Source: an uncultured Pseudomonadales bacterium (GTDB lineage Bacteria; Pseudomonadota; Gammaproteobacteria; Pseudomonadales; Pseudohongiellaceae). From it: DNA of 64,000 nt. The notes below the pieces were generated by a model that worked only from the letters and a program-made list of their open reading frames with translations, did no database searches and was not told the origin of the DNA. The position numbers were made by a program, and so were the translations under genes. Location of the stretch: NCBI GenBank assembly GCA_949372635.1, contig CASIAB010000011.1, forward strand, positions 1 through 64,000. The letters run 5' to 3'. Positions 1 to 9,960 of the stretch are shown here, in pieces; the first letter of the stretch is position 1; the number at the start of each line of letters is the position of its first letter.

Positions 1-1229
1 AAGGTGCGTTTGAGCATGTCGTGTGCCACCGAAGTCGAGATCACCAGCAATAATCCGGCCGCCGTCGACAGAGCGGCGGCAAGGGCTCCGGCGGTAACCA
101 AAGCGATTACCCAATTTGGCAGGCCTGCAATTTCCGGGTTGGCCATCACCATAATATCAGCACTTACCGTCAGCTCGTTACGTTCGGCATCGCCTAAGTA
201 TTGAATTTTGCCGTCATTGTTTTTGTCATCGAAGCTGATCAGGTTGGTGGTCTCCCATTTGCCAAACCAATCTGGCATGGCGCTGTATTCTGCATTGCTA
301 ACGGAATTGATTAGATTGGTTCGAGCAAATGCCGCTACAGTCGGTGCTGTGGTGTACAGTATTGCGATGAAAATCATGGCATATCCGGCCGATCTGCGTG
401 CATCGCGTACATTCGGTACGGTGAAAAAGCGAATGATAACGTGGGGGAGTCCAGCGGTTCCGAACATAAGGGCGGCGGTTATAAAAAAAACGTCCTGTGT
501 GCTGCGCTGTCCTTCTGTGTAAGTAGCAAAGCCCAGCTCCTGGCTGAGGCCGTCGAGTCGATCAAGTAAATAACCACTGCCGTCTACTAATTCCGAGCCG
601 AAGCCAATTTGGGGTATTGCCTGTCCAGTCATCATGATGGAGATAAAGATGGCAGGGACCATAAAAGCAAAGATGAGTACGCAGTATTGAGCGACCTGAG
701 TGTAGGTGATTCCCTTCATGCCACCGAGCACGGCATAGAAGAAAACAATTGCCATGCCGATGATCACGCCGGTAGTAACGTCTACTTCGAGAAATCGAGA
801 GAACACGATGCCCGCGCCCTGCATCTGCCCACACACATAAATGAACGAAATGACGATGGCGCAGAATACAGCCACCAGTCTTGCTGTCTGGGAGTAGTAA
901 CGATCACCAATGAAGTCTGGGACGGTGAACTTGCCAAATTTGCGTAAATAAGGTGCGAGCAGAAGTGCAAGCAGTACATAGCCCCCAGTCCAGCCCATTA
1001 AGTAAAAGGTTCCATCCCGGCCGAGGAAAGAGATTAGTCCAGTCATGCTGATGAAAGAAGCGGCCGACATCCAGTCAGCAGCTGTGGCCATGCCGTTCGC
1101 AACAGGGTGAACTCCACCTCCTGCCACGTAAAATTCTTTGGTAGATCCGGCCCGCGACCAGATTGCGATGCCTATGTAGAGGCTGAAGGACAGGAATACA
1201 AGCACATAAGTCCACATCTGAACGCTCAT
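1..1229 (-). CDS. Sodium:solute symporter, large subunit (SSS family, VC_2705-like), 3' end outside window
   Basis: An open frame of 409 codons runs from ATG at 1229 to the window edge without a stop. It encodes a multi-spanning inner-membrane protein beginning MSVQMWTYVLVFLSFSLYIG; the last visible residues, VAHDMLKR, are a signature of acetate/solute symporters of the SSS family. Its start overlaps the stop of the DUF4212 gene by ATGA, so the two are translationally coupled. This pairing of a small DUF4212 protein with a large SSS protein is the known VC_2705 type symporter arrangement. Such proteins import small carboxylates or related solutes with sodium; the exact substrate cannot be read from sequence. 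The family is normally 550 to 600 residues, so about a quarter to a third is missing here. Confidence 0.9.
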   Translation of the reverse strand, partial: MSVQMWTYVLVFLSFSLYIGIAIWSRAGSTKEFYVAGGGVHPVANGMATAADWMSAASFISMTGLISFLGRDGTFYLMGWTGGYVLLALLLAPYLRKFGKFTVPDFIGDRYYSQTARLVAVFCAIVISFIYVCGQMQGAGIVFSRFLEVDVTTGVIIGMAIVFFYAVLGGMKGITYTQVAQYCVLIFAFMVPAIFISIMMTGQAIPQIGFGSELVDGSGYLLDRLDGLSQELGFATYTEGQRSTQDVFFITAALMFGTAGLPHVIIRFFTVPNVRDARRSAGYAMIFIAILYTTAPTVAAFARTNLINSVSNAEYSAMPDWFGKWETTNLISFDDKNNDGKIQYLGDAERNELTVSADIMVMANPEIAGLPNWVIALVTAGALAAALSTAAGLLLVISTSVAHDMLKRT

Positions 1230-1516
1230 TTTGCTTCTTCCTCGGTATCCTGGGCATCGTTGCTGGAGGCCTGCTTGTATTGACTATCAAGCTTGTCCAT
1301 CGCGCGGATGTAAATAAGGATGAGAGCGATGAAGGTCAGGATAGAGCCTTGCTGGGCGATCCAGAAGCCGAGTTTAAAACCGCCGAAGCGAATCTTGTCC
1401 AAGACATCTACGAGCAGGATTCCACAAACAAAGGAAATCAAAAACCAGACGCTCAGCAGCGAGAGAACTAATTTTATATTGGCTTTCCAGTAGGAGTTGG
1501 CACTGGTATTTGACAT
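1226..1516 (-). CDS. DUF4212 small membrane subunit of sodium:solute symporter
   Basis: A 96-residue protein with two hydrophobic segments (about residues 15-38 and 50-70) and a charged tail. The pattern, with the start MSNTSANSYWKANIKLVLSL and a GFWIAQQGS motif between the helices, is typical of DUF4212, the small partner of VC_2705 type sodium symporters. AGAGG lies 6 bases before the ATG. The ATGA overlap with the large subunit downstream supports an obligate pair in the inner membrane. Its exact biochemical contribution is unknown in the family. Confidence 0.9.
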   Translation of the reverse strand: MSNTSANSYWKANIKLVLSLLSVWFLISFVCGILLVDVLDKIRFGGFKLGFWIAQQGSILTFIALILIYIRAMDKLDSQYKQASSNDAQDTEEEAK

Positions 1517-2078
1517 AGCTAACCTCTTTTCCTTTTTATCAACTCAGCCCAATTCTCGCGGACTGCAAACAGTTTGACTATTTAATGGCGTTGAGCAGCG
1601 CTCGGGATAGGGCGCTAACAACGAGGATCAGCGGCCTGGCGACTCACGTTTCGTTGGCGGTGCTCTGAATGGCAGATACTCTCCATTGATACGCGTGCTT
1701 GAGGGTAGGAATAATTACAGCTGCACATATAATATATACAATTGTATAAAATAACGTTTCTTCGCAATTAACACAAGATGTTTATCTCGCGTTTTTGCTA
1801 GTACGAGGCTGTCCTTACTGAAAATGAGGGAGATAGCTATCGAACGAGCGAGCTAAGATCGAAGTTGATATGGCACCCCTCCACAGCATATTTCACTCAA
1901 TAATATTCATTTGTATAAATACTTGCAATACTATATTCAATTGTATAAATTATCATTTATGCAAGATGAGTACAGTAGTTATGAAGTGTATTTGATAAAG
2001 CAGTGTTCATCCCATGCAAAATTAAGTCACCGTTAATTATCGGAGCGGTCAACAAGAATAACCATCAAGGGGAATAAG
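1517..2078. promoter_or_regulatory. Divergent intergenic region with repeated TTGTATA motifs
   Basis: This 562-bp gap separates the leftward symporter pair from the rightward TonB receptor and holds no supported gene. It contains a 14-bp perfect palindrome TATACAATTGTATA at 1735-1748 and two near-identical 16-bp sites, ATTCATTTGTATAAAT at 1905-1920 and ATTCAATTGTATAAAT at 1935-1950. The two sites are exactly 30 bp apart, about three helix turns, which is what cooperative repressor or activator binding would need. A related inverted site lies at 4911-4926. The half-site TTGTA resembles GntR/FCD operators, but no such regulator is encoded nearby, so the binding protein is unknown. Confidence 0.55.
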
Positions 2079-4718
2079 ATGTTCAGACAAAATAAGATAA
2101 GCAGGATTCTATCGCCCGCGATAGCGTTGGCTTTATTGGCACCCGCGGGATTCGTGCCGATGGCACTGGCTCAGGAAAGCGCGGAACAAGTGGAACAAAT
2201 TGTCGTTACCGGATCCCGAGGCCGGGAACGGACGGTATCGGATTCGCCAGTACCTATTGATGTGTTTAGCGCTGAAGATATTAGTCAGATTTCATTAACG
2301 GATACTAATGACATCCTCCAGACGCTAGTACCTTCCTTTAACGTTTCCAAAACTAACTTTTCTGGAGGGGCGTATATTCGTCCGGCGACGTTGCGGGGCC
2401 TGCAGAGTGACAAGACCCTCGTGTTGGTTAACTCGAAGCGGCGTCATCGCTCCGCTCTCGTGGACTTGGACGGCGCAGGTGCCCAAGCCGCGGACATGGC
2501 TACAATTCCATCAATTGCTCTCGGCAGCATAGAAGTTTTACGGGATGGAGCGGCGGCCCAGTATGGTTCCGATGCCATCGCAGGTGTAATCAACTTCATA
2601 CTCAAGGAAAACAGAGAAGGCGGTTCTATTACTGTTGACATGGGCGAGTATGGTGAGGGAGATGGCCAGTCAGTCAATGTACAGGGAAATATAGGGCTGC
2701 CGCTTGGTGATAACGGATTCCTAAGCATTTCAGGTGAATATACAGATGTGGAGTCGACTATACGGGCGAAAGAGTATTGTGAGTCTTGGTGGTGCGCGAA
2801 TCGAAACGATCCAAAATATGCGGCTTTCAATGCAAGGAATAATTCATCGTCCGCATACGAAGAGACTGCGGTATTCAGAACGGCTTATGAGAGTGGCGAT
2901 CCTACCTTCGGCGACACTGGTCGCTATTCCCAACCCTGGGGTCAGCCAGCCTCTGAATCTCTGCGCCTATTTTTCAATGCGGGCTATGAAGTGAACGCCA
3001 ACAGCGAACTGTATGCTTTTGGTAATTGGTCTGAAAGCGAGTCCAATGCTAACTTTTTTCACCGTCGTCCTGTCATCGGCCTCTTCAAAGAATCTCGTTT
3101 GGCTGATGGATCTACATATAGCCCGAGGGCGCTTTTTCCTGCCGGCTTTACACCTCAATTGTTCGGCGATGTGGATGATCAATCGCTGGTTGCTGGGTGG
3201 CGGGGTGAATGGGATAACGGTCTGACTTATGATTTTAGTTTCCGAACAGGAGAAAGCGAAATCGAATACAATCTGTTCAATACGCTGAACGCCTCGATGG
3301 GAGTTGAATCTCCTACTCAATTCCATTTGGGTAATCTGGTTAACGAAGAAACACAGTATCAGGCAGACTTTACCTACGAATTTGATTCCGGCACTGTGCT
3401 CGCCTTTGGAGCCAGCTTTTTGGACGAAGAGTATAGTATTTTGGGAGGCGAGCCAGATTCTCACCAGGCAGGTACATACGGAGTCGCAGATCCTCATGGT
3501 TTCTGTAATGGCGATACTGCCACTGCCGCGGGTGCGGCTGTGATTACCAACGGCTCTACGCTGAATTGCGCCAATAGCTCCGATCCGGTTTATTACGTAG
3601 GGCAAGTAGGCGCAAACGGCTTCCCTGGTTTTCCGCCCGAGTTTTCGAAAAGCTATGGACGACAAGCGACATCGCTTTATGCAGACCTCAGCCAAGATGT
3701 GACTGACACCCTCTTCGTGCAGGGCGCAGTGCGTGCCGAGGACTATGATGATTTTGGTTCGGAAGTAACTTGGAAACTGGCAGCTATACTGGATGTGACT
3801 GATAATTTTGCTATTCGCGGCTCGCTCGGCACCTCATTGCGTGCTCCGAGCCCAGGTCAGCAAGGTACGACTAATATCTCTGTGCGATTGCCAAATGGTG
3901 TTCCACAACTCCGTGGACTTTTCCCGGCTGATTCTGCAGTTGCAAGAGCTGTGGGTGCCCAGCCGCTCAAACCTGAAAAGGCAAACAACATCACGCTTGG
4001 TTTTACCGCGGATATTGCCAACGTCAACTTGACGGTTGACTTATACAGCATAGATATTGAAGACCGCGTGTTTATTAACGAAGACGCAAATTCCGTGTCT
4101 ACAGATTCAGGCGCGGGTGGGGCGTATGACAGATATCTAGCACTTGTGGCGGCTGGAGTAGCCAATGCGGAACAGTTCGGTCAGGTGAACTATTTTGGTA
4201 ATGCTTTTGATACCACCACCGAAGGTGTGGATGTTGTAGCAACATCGCCTATTGATTGGGGTAACAATGGCGTGACTAATCTTAGCCTTGCTATGAATTA
4301 CACCAAGAACGATTTTGACAGCTCAGTCAGTCAGGTCAGCACTTTCTTGACGGCTGAGGAGCAGGCAGATTTTGGGAATCTGCGGCCAGAATTCCGCGGC
4401 GTGTTCACCGCTCGCCACGAGCTGGATCGTCTGTCGGTGATCGGTCGGCTTAGCTATTACGGAGACTACGAAAAAGCCACCACTGGAGGCAAATTGTTTC
4501 AGGAATTCGGTGGCGTATTGTACACCGACCTCGAAATGCAATATCAGCTAAACGAAACTGTCAGGCTGTCAGGTGGCGCTAGGAACCTGTTTGATGAATA
4601 CCCCGACGTAGGAAAAACGGAGACTAGCTTCGTTTGCTGCGGTAACTTATATGGTTTCCAAAACAACTTGGACTGGCAGGGTCGTTATTTCTACGCTCGC
4701 GCAGCAATGAGCTTCTAG
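2079..4718 (+). CDS. TonB-dependent outer-membrane receptor
   Basis: This 879-residue protein has a signal peptide (about residues 1-31, ending ALAQ), a TonB-box-like EQIVVTGSR segment, a plug domain (about 45-180, with RDGAAAQYGSDAIAGVINFI) and a long beta-barrel ending in an aromatic residue (RAAMSF). It would import a large or scarce ligand across the outer membrane using TonB energy. AAGGGG precedes the ATG by 6 bases. A strong terminator follows at once, so it is probably transcribed alone, but its neighbours downstream encode periplasmic oxidation proteins, suggesting uptake of their substrate. The ligand is unknown. The 879-residue length is normal for the family. Confidence 0.95.
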   Translation: MFRQNKISRILSPAIALALLAPAGFVPMALAQESAEQVEQIVVTGSRGRERTVSDSPVPIDVFSAEDISQISLTDTNDILQTLVPSFNVSKTNFSGGAYIRPATLRGLQSDKTLVLVNSKRRHRSALVDLDGAGAQAADMATIPSIALGSIEVLRDGAAAQYGSDAIAGVINFILKENREGGSITVDMGEYGEGDGQSVNVQGNIGLPLGDNGFLSISGEYTDVESTIRAKEYCESWWCANRNDPKYAAFNARNNSSSAYEETAVFRTAYESGDPTFGDTGRYSQPWGQPASESLRLFFNAGYEVNANSELYAFGNWSESESNANFFHRRPVIGLFKESRLADGSTYSPRALFPAGFTPQLFGDVDDQSLVAGWRGEWDNGLTYDFSFRTGESEIEYNLFNTLNASMGVESPTQFHLGNLVNEETQYQADFTYEFDSGTVLAFGASFLDEEYSILGGEPDSHQAGTYGVADPHGFCNGDTATAAGAAVITNGSTLNCANSSDPVYYVGQVGANGFPGFPPEFSKSYGRQATSLYADLSQDVTDTLFVQGAVRAEDYDDFGSEVTWKLAAILDVTDNFAIRGSLGTSLRAPSPGQQGTTNISVRLPNGVPQLRGLFPADSAVARAVGAQPLKPEKANNITLGFTADIANVNLTVDLYSIDIEDRVFINEDANSVSTDSGAGGAYDRYLALVAAGVANAEQFGQVNYFGNAFDTTTEGVDVVATSPIDWGNNGVTNLSLAMNYTKNDFDSSVSQVSTFLTAEEQADFGNLRPEFRGVFTARHELDRLSVIGRLSYYGDYEKATTGGKLFQEFGGVLYTDLEMQYQLNETVRLSGGARNLFDEYPDVGKTETSFVCCGNLYGFQNNLDWQGRYFYARAAMSF

Positions 4719-4756
4719 TGTTTCTACGCGTTGATTCGTATTAAAATGCAAGTTCG

Positions 4757-4793
4757 AAGCGGGGACCACCAAAAATGGTCCCCGCTTTTTTTT
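4757..4793 (+). terminator. Strong intrinsic terminator after the TonB receptor
   Basis: A perfect 12-bp stem (AAGCGGGGACCA with TGGTCCCCGCTT), a loop of 7 bases and a run of eight T residues. It begins 39 bases after the receptor stop codon. Confidence 0.95.
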
Positions 4794-4910
4794 AGCCAGT
4801 ATTTGATCTGGAATGAGGCGATTTACAGGTGAGGAGGAGAATGCCGCCAGAGATTTATCATCTGACCAAAAGGCCAATAAAGCCATTGCCTTCAGTATCC
4901 ATAAATAGTA

Positions 4911-4926
4911 TTTTATACAAACGAAT
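4911..4926 (-). promoter_or_regulatory. Operator-like site, inverted copy of the upstream TTGTATAAA motif
   Basis: Read on the minus strand this is ATTCGTTTGTATAAAA, differing in only two to three positions from the sites at 1905-1920 and 1935-1950. It lies about 210 bp before the cytochrome c/monooxygenase gene. The rest of 4794-5138 shows no gene; a promoter for the next gene probably lies here. Confidence 0.45.
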
Positions 4927-5138
4927 AAATTAATCCGATGAGCTGTTTCGAAGCAGTTTTTTTGAGTTCGGGCCAAGGTTTACCTTTCGCATGGCTGTCG
5001 CTCATGGCACCGTCATGTATCTGTTGATGCTTGATACCGTCAAGAAACACTTGTGTCGAATTCACCGTTTTTTCAATTGGAATCACTATGTTTAGCTACT
5101 TTAGTACACCCTGTTTAAGTAAAGCTAAGGGGACAATC

Positions 5139-6484
5139 ATGATTCGAAATCGCGCAATTTGGATCTTGACGACGATCTCGCTCTGGCCCGCGTTAGCAGT
5201 ATCAGCTGAGGAAGAGATCACCTATTCAAACCAGGTGTCGAGAATCATTCAGGACAACTGCCAAATCTGTCACCAGCCAGGTGGAATCGGTCCAATGTCC
5301 TTCACCAACTATGATGAAGTTCGACCTTGGGCTCCTCTTATTCGTCTGAAGGTCGCGGATCGAGAAATGCCGCCCTATCAGTACGACCACGATATCGGAA
5401 TTCAAGAGCTGAAAAATGACTGGCGGATGTCTGATGAAGACATTAATACCATCGTTGCATGGGTTGATGCGGGATCTCCCATTGGTAACCTCCGAAGAAT
5501 TGCCGCCAGCTAAGGAATTCCCGGTCCCTGGTGAATTTCACTTTGCAGAAGAGTTAGGCCCTCCTGACCACGTCATCAAGTCCGAGAAGTGGGACGTTCC
5601 AGCGAGCGGTCAAGATTACTGGTGGGAGCCTAGGGTACCTACTGGAATTACAGAAAACCGCTGCATCAAAGCAGTTGAGACAATACCGTCGGCAGCTGCG
5701 AGCGGATCAACACACCATGGCGTCACCACACTCTTAACTCTAGACGAAGACGGTGAATGGGAATGGAACAGTCTCCTATCTGAATTTGCTATGGGCAAGC
5801 TCGGTGAAAAAATTCCAAAAGGAGCTTGTAGAGTAGCACCCGCAGAATTCGATGGTTGAATGGAGCATCCATTACTATCCCGATGGCAAGGCAGTAGCCG
5901 ACGATCAGGTAACAGTTGGTATCTGGTACTACGATGAAGAGGATGACTTCGACGAAGAGGCAGCCTATTTTCAAGATGTTGATAACTATTATCTTAGCAA
6001 GAACGGTGAGTCCGATGATTACCTTATCCCCCCACACGGTAAGTTGATGACTCAAGGATTTCACTCCTTTGATCATCCGGTTCGTCTTGATAGCTGGCAG
6101 CCTCACATGCACCTGCGCGGTGTAGCTATGTCTATGGAAATTTTCTATCCTGCTACAGGACGTACCGAACTAGTCAGCAAGGTGTCCAACTGGAGTGCTG
6201 GCTGGAACCACAGCCACACCTATGAGGAAGGATTTCAACCACTCGTTCCAGTAGGTGCCATCATAATCTTGACTGGTTGGCACGACAACACAGCTGATAA
6301 CCCTTGGAATCCTGACCCGGATCAGTGGGTTACTTCCGGTCAGCGTACTGGTGATGAAATGTCCCATGCTTGGATCGCAGTTACCCATCTGGACGAGGAG
6401 GGTTATCAAAAACTACAGGCAGAGCGTAAAGATAGCGAAGCGAGAACCGTAGCCATACTGGGAAAGGTGGAGCCGAATGATTAA
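5139..6484 (+). CDS. Cytochrome c/copper type II ascorbate-dependent monooxygenase-like exported protein, broken by two frameshifts
   Basis: The start is ATG 5139 (signal peptide MIRNRAIWILTTISLWPALA; AAGGGG upstream). Early on there is a haem c motif CQICH, followed by a region conserved in such cytochromes (PPYQYDHDIG). The C-terminal half carries the histidine pair HMH in WQPHMHLRG and a later WNHSHTYEEG, as in the C-terminal domain of copper type II monooxygenases. The reading frame shifts by one base near 5487 (an extra C) and again near 5852, each time continuing with family-like sequence, so the intact protein would have about 447 residues. Either the gene is decaying or the sequence has two one-base insertions. 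It overlaps the next gene by 8 bp. It probably acts in the periplasm; the substrate is unknown. Confidence 0.7.
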
Positions 6485-7403
6485 AATCAAGCTCCTTGCC
6501 GCGGAAACACTAGCCATTTTGCTGATGACGTCGGTTTCTGCTTCTCTTTATGCCCAGCTACCAAATCATCTGCGTGAATATCCGCTGGCCGACCGCAAAG
6601 CTAACGGAGACTTAGTCGCTCCTATATTCAACGGTTGGACTCCTAATGAGGACGGCTCTGTCACGATGCTGTTCGGTTTCGCTAACCGGAATCGAGAAGA
6701 GGTAGTAGATATTCCTCTGGGTCCGAACAACTATATCGAGCCCGCACAGTTCGACGGCGCGCAGCCAACACATTTTCCAGTTCACAATCGGGGTGGATTT
6801 ATCGGCATAAATGAAAGAGGCGCATACGCAGTCACAGTGCCTGCCGAGATGGCTGGTACCGAAGTTGTGTGGACTTTAAAGTATGCTGGGTATGAGTACT
6901 CCGTGCCTGGTAGGGCAACTTCTACAACCTACGAAATGAGTGAAGGGGAGAGAGCTCTTGGCTCGCTCGCGCCGGCCATTCGATTTGATATAGATGGAGC
7001 TGAGACCACGACCCGTGAAGGGATTACGGCAGCTAGAGTCACCGCTTCTGTTAGAAATCCTGTGACTTTGTCTGCCTATGTGCAGGATCGCGGCAACCGC
7101 GCTGACTATCCCGAGCAGAGTAAATTGCTTTACTACCCACTGACCACGGACTGGGTAATGCACCAAGGTCCTGCTGCTCCAAATTTCGAGCGCGCTCTAA
7201 TACTAGACGTAGACAGAGTGGCAGAAGGATTGAGCCAGCTTAGCGCTGAAGACTGGATTCATGTTCAGACTATGGCTACGTTCTCGGAGCCCGGTGAATA
7301 TATTATTAGATTGCGAGTCAGCAATTTTTCAGCACCTGATAGCCGGTTCGATAACATGTGCTGTTGGTCAAATGCATATGTGCCTGTAACAGTCACCCAG
7401 TGA
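6477..7403 (+). CDS. Exported protein of unknown function, coupled to the monooxygenase-like gene
   Basis: A 308-residue protein with a signal peptide ending SASLYAQ near residue 26. No known catalytic motif is visible; the body is rich in beta-strand-like segments and ends with a cysteine pair in DNMCCWSNAY. Its ATG lies inside the end of the preceding gene (8-bp overlap), implying translation from the same message and a shared task in the periplasm, perhaps as an accessory subunit. I do not recognise the family. The close coupling is what makes its being a real gene secure. Confidence 0.8.
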   Translation: MIKIKLLAAETLAILLMTSVSASLYAQLPNHLREYPLADRKANGDLVAPIFNGWTPNEDGSVTMLFGFANRNREEVVDIPLGPNNYIEPAQFDGAQPTHFPVHNRGGFIGINERGAYAVTVPAEMAGTEVVWTLKYAGYEYSVPGRATSTTYEMSEGERALGSLAPAIRFDIDGAETTTREGITAARVTASVRNPVTLSAYVQDRGNRADYPEQSKLLYYPLTTDWVMHQGPAAPNFERALILDVDRVAEGLSQLSAEDWIHVQTMATFSEPGEYIIRLRVSNFSAPDSRFDNMCCWSNAYVPVTVTQ

Positions 7404-7481
7404 GTTCAAATCCTGCTCAGTATATGTAGATGGACTGAGGTTACAGGGGGATTTCAGCCAAAGGTTGATATTAATTACGAC

Positions 7482-7499
7482 TCCTTTTTTATAAAAGGA
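7482..7499 (+). terminator. Short AT-rich hairpin, possible weak terminator
   Basis: TCCTTTTTTATAAAAGGA forms a 7-bp stem with a 4-base loop, 79 bases after the stop of the preceding gene and 35 before the next start. There is no T-run after it on the plus strand, so function is uncertain. Confidence 0.3.
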
Positions 7500-7533
7500 T
7501 GCTAGGTTGAATCCTTCCTTCCGGGAACCTCTT

Positions 7534-8583
7534 ATGAATAAAATAATCTTACGGGTGATGTCAGGCGCTCTACTCGTCGCCGGTTGCTCATTCTCAACCC
7601 TGGGTTCCGCAACCGATAACTATCTAGGTCCTCGAACTGAATGGGGGCAACCGGATTTACAAGGTGTCTGGAGTTTTTCATCCAATATACCTATGGAAAG
7701 GCCTGAACATTTTGGTGATCGTGAATTTCTTAACGAAGAAGAAATAACGGCGGCATTAGCACCGCCACCCGTTATGAATGATGGCAACGCAGAACAAGCC
7801 CCTTTGCCTGCGGGGGAAGTGGGTAAGACCTACGATGATTTTTGGAATGAGCAAACCGCGATAGGCAGTTCGTTCCGTACCTCGCACATAGTTTATCCAA
7901 AGAATGGCCATCTACCAGAACTGCAGGATGGGGTTGCTGTGCAGTTTGGAACTCGAGGTTCTGAAAAAACAGCAGAAAGACCTGCCAGACACCTTGCTCG
8001 CGGTATTGGTATTGACGGCCCAGAAGATCGAGGCCTTTCTGAAAGATGCTTGGTAGGTTTTAACGCGGGGCCGCCTTTCACTCCAAGCGTGTACAACAAC
8101 AATGTTCAAATTTTTCAGAACGCAGACACGGTCGTCATCATGACTGAAATGATTCATGAGGCGCGCATCGTTCCCCTCTACGACTCTGCAGATGATTTAG
8201 TATCGCTTCATGATGACATTCGTTTGTACTCAGGCGATTCGCGTGGATATTGGGAAGGAGATACCCTGATTGTGGTGACCAAAAATTTTAACAGCCTCAC
8301 GGCAAGTTTTGGTGGGTTGGCTGCCGATTCAGGGTTGCCCGGCACCTCTTATGACAAAGTCTTAACCGAAAAATTTAGCAGAGTGGGCCCCTCTATAATC
8401 GACTATGAATTTACGGTTGATGATCCATCTACTTACACTGACAAGTTTACTGGAATAATTCCCATTGCTGAGATTGATGGCTTACTTTATGAATACGCGT
8501 GCCATGAGGGTAATTACGCAATGTTGTACATGCTGAGGGGCGCTAGGGTGCAAGAAGCCGATGCTCTCGCTACTAGCAATTAG
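7534..8583 (+). CDS. Exported lipoprotein of unknown function (PDLQGVW family)
   Basis: I chose ATG 7534 because it puts a lipoprotein signal (MNKIILRVMSGALLVAGCSF, lipobox VAGC) at the N-terminus; a TTG start at 7507 is also possible. The mature part begins with the family hallmark GQPDLQGVWSF and contains EMIHEARIVPL, GDSRGYWEGDTLIVVT and, near the end, YEYACHEGNYAM. These motifs define a large family of secreted proteins of unknown function common in environmental Proteobacteria and Acidobacteria, often beside cytochromes, PQQ enzymes and TonB receptors, as here. About 349 residues. Function is unknown; an envelope-attached role in the same oxidation pathway is inferred from context. Confidence 0.85.
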   Translation: MNKIILRVMSGALLVAGCSFSTLGSATDNYLGPRTEWGQPDLQGVWSFSSNIPMERPEHFGDREFLNEEEITAALAPPPVMNDGNAEQAPLPAGEVGKTYDDFWNEQTAIGSSFRTSHIVYPKNGHLPELQDGVAVQFGTRGSEKTAERPARHLARGIGIDGPEDRGLSERCLVGFNAGPPFTPSVYNNNVQIFQNADTVVIMTEMIHEARIVPLYDSADDLVSLHDDIRLYSGDSRGYWEGDTLIVVTKNFNSLTASFGGLAADSGLPGTSYDKVLTEKFSRVGPSIIDYEFTVDDPSTYTDKFTGIIPIAEIDGLLYEYACHEGNYAMLYMLRGARVQEADALATSN

Positions 8584-8688
8584 TCTATAAATGCAAGTCG
8601 CCTTCGCGAACTTGGTGTGGCGCAGTATTAAAAATTTAAAAATTAACGGTATTTACACAGATCAATATCATTCAAGTGGAGTAAGAAC

Positions 8689-9741
8689 ATGTTGAACACA
8701 GGCAAACTGATGGTAGTTCGAGGATTAGTAGCAGCTATGTTGCTGGCAATGGGTGCGCAGGCTTTCGCTCAGGGTCTACCGAACCCTTATCGTACAGTCC
8801 CCGGCTGGGCAAAATTTTCCGATGGTCGGCAAATGGGCGCGGTTGGCGATGTGGCTATTGACCCCGATGGAAAACATGTCTGGGCAGTTGTTCGATGCGA
8901 TGCCCCGAGAGCGAATTTTGGCTACGAATGTGTAGATTCAGATTTGGATCCGATTCTGAAGTTTGATCCCGATGGCAATTTGGTCGATAGTTTTGGCGCT
9001 GGCTTGTTCATATGGCCACACGGGCTGGATGTTGATTCTGAAGGTAATGTCTGGGTAACTGAATCAGTTCGCCGCGATAGGCTGCCCGCGGGTGATCCCA
9101 GGGCACATCAAGTCATCAAGTTTAGCTCAACCGGCGAAGTTCTAATGGTGTTGGGCACTCCTGGGGAGGAAGGCAGTAGTAACGATCATTTCACTTCTCC
9201 CTCCGATGTGGTGATTGGAGACAACGGCGATATCTTTGTCGCGGATGGGCACAATAACGACGGCAATAATCGTGTAGTGAAATTTGCCCGTGATGGTTCT
9301 TTCATAAAGTCCTGGGGGAAAACGGGATATGCCCCCGGCGAATTTAGAGCTTTGCATACCATCGCAATTGATAATGATGGAAAAGTCTATGTTGGCGATC
9401 GCTCTAATAGTCGCACTCAAATCTTTGACCAAGACGGTGAGTTTCTAGCTGTGTGGACTCAATTTGGCAGACCTAGTGGGATATCTTTTGATCAGATCGG
9501 CAATATTTATGTGGCTGACTCTGAGTCTGACAATATAGAGAATCCAGGCTGGGAGATGGGAATAAGAATAGGTGATGCTGAATCGGGTTGGGTGGATCAT
9601 TTTGTTTTAACTCCGTATGCGGATCCCAGCGTTGTTTCTGGAGTGGGAGCAGAATTTGTGGCCGTAGATGCTGAAGGCAATATGTACGGTGGTGAACCAA
9701 TGGGTCGGAATATACAAAAGTACATACGAGTCCGTCCGTAG
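8689..9741 (+). CDS. Exported NHL-repeat six-bladed beta-propeller protein
   Basis: A 350-residue protein with a signal peptide ending AQAFAQG (about residue 29) and repeated propeller units of the type VDSEGNVWVTES, GDNGDIFVADGHNN, IDNDGKVYVGDRSNSR. NHL propellers of this kind resemble the lyase half of peptide-amidating enzymes, but also serve as binding scaffolds, so catalysis is not certain. AGTGGAG lies upstream of the ATG. Two paralogues occur in this window, at 24924-25952 and 50071-51039; this copy sits in the core oxidation locus between an exported lipoprotein and the PQQ dehydrogenase. Possible partner of the copper monooxygenase-like protein upstream, as monooxygenase and lyase halves cooperate in peptide amidation; that link is inference. 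Confidence 0.85.
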   Translation: MLNTGKLMVVRGLVAAMLLAMGAQAFAQGLPNPYRTVPGWAKFSDGRQMGAVGDVAIDPDGKHVWAVVRCDAPRANFGYECVDSDLDPILKFDPDGNLVDSFGAGLFIWPHGLDVDSEGNVWVTESVRRDRLPAGDPRAHQVIKFSSTGEVLMVLGTPGEEGSSNDHFTSPSDVVIGDNGDIFVADGHNNDGNNRVVKFARDGSFIKSWGKTGYAPGEFRALHTIAIDNDGKVYVGDRSNSRTQIFDQDGEFLAVWTQFGRPSGISFDQIGNIYVADSESDNIENPGWEMGIRIGDAESGWVDHFVLTPYADPSVVSGVGAEFVAVDAEGNMYGGEPMGRNIQKYIRVRP

Positions 9742-9960
9742 CATTTTATTAATGGCAGAGATTTACCCGCAAGCATACAGAACGACATAAATACTCAATC
9801 TTTGGATCGTTTATTTATTTGAAGTTCTGGTTTGTCTTGCGGTGTTTAGTAGTTTGACTCATTCCCCAACTTGTACAATTAAGAAACTGAAATTTCTGGC
9901 TTAGTCGAACAGGGGAATTTGGCCTAAGAATTGGTTTGAAGAGCATCAGGAGCGCAGTAG

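Noticed and set aside
2444..3695. Long minus-strand frames opposite the TonB receptor (2444-2830, 2967-3695)
   Set aside because: Shadow frames of a well-supported receptor; no ribosome-binding sites or families.
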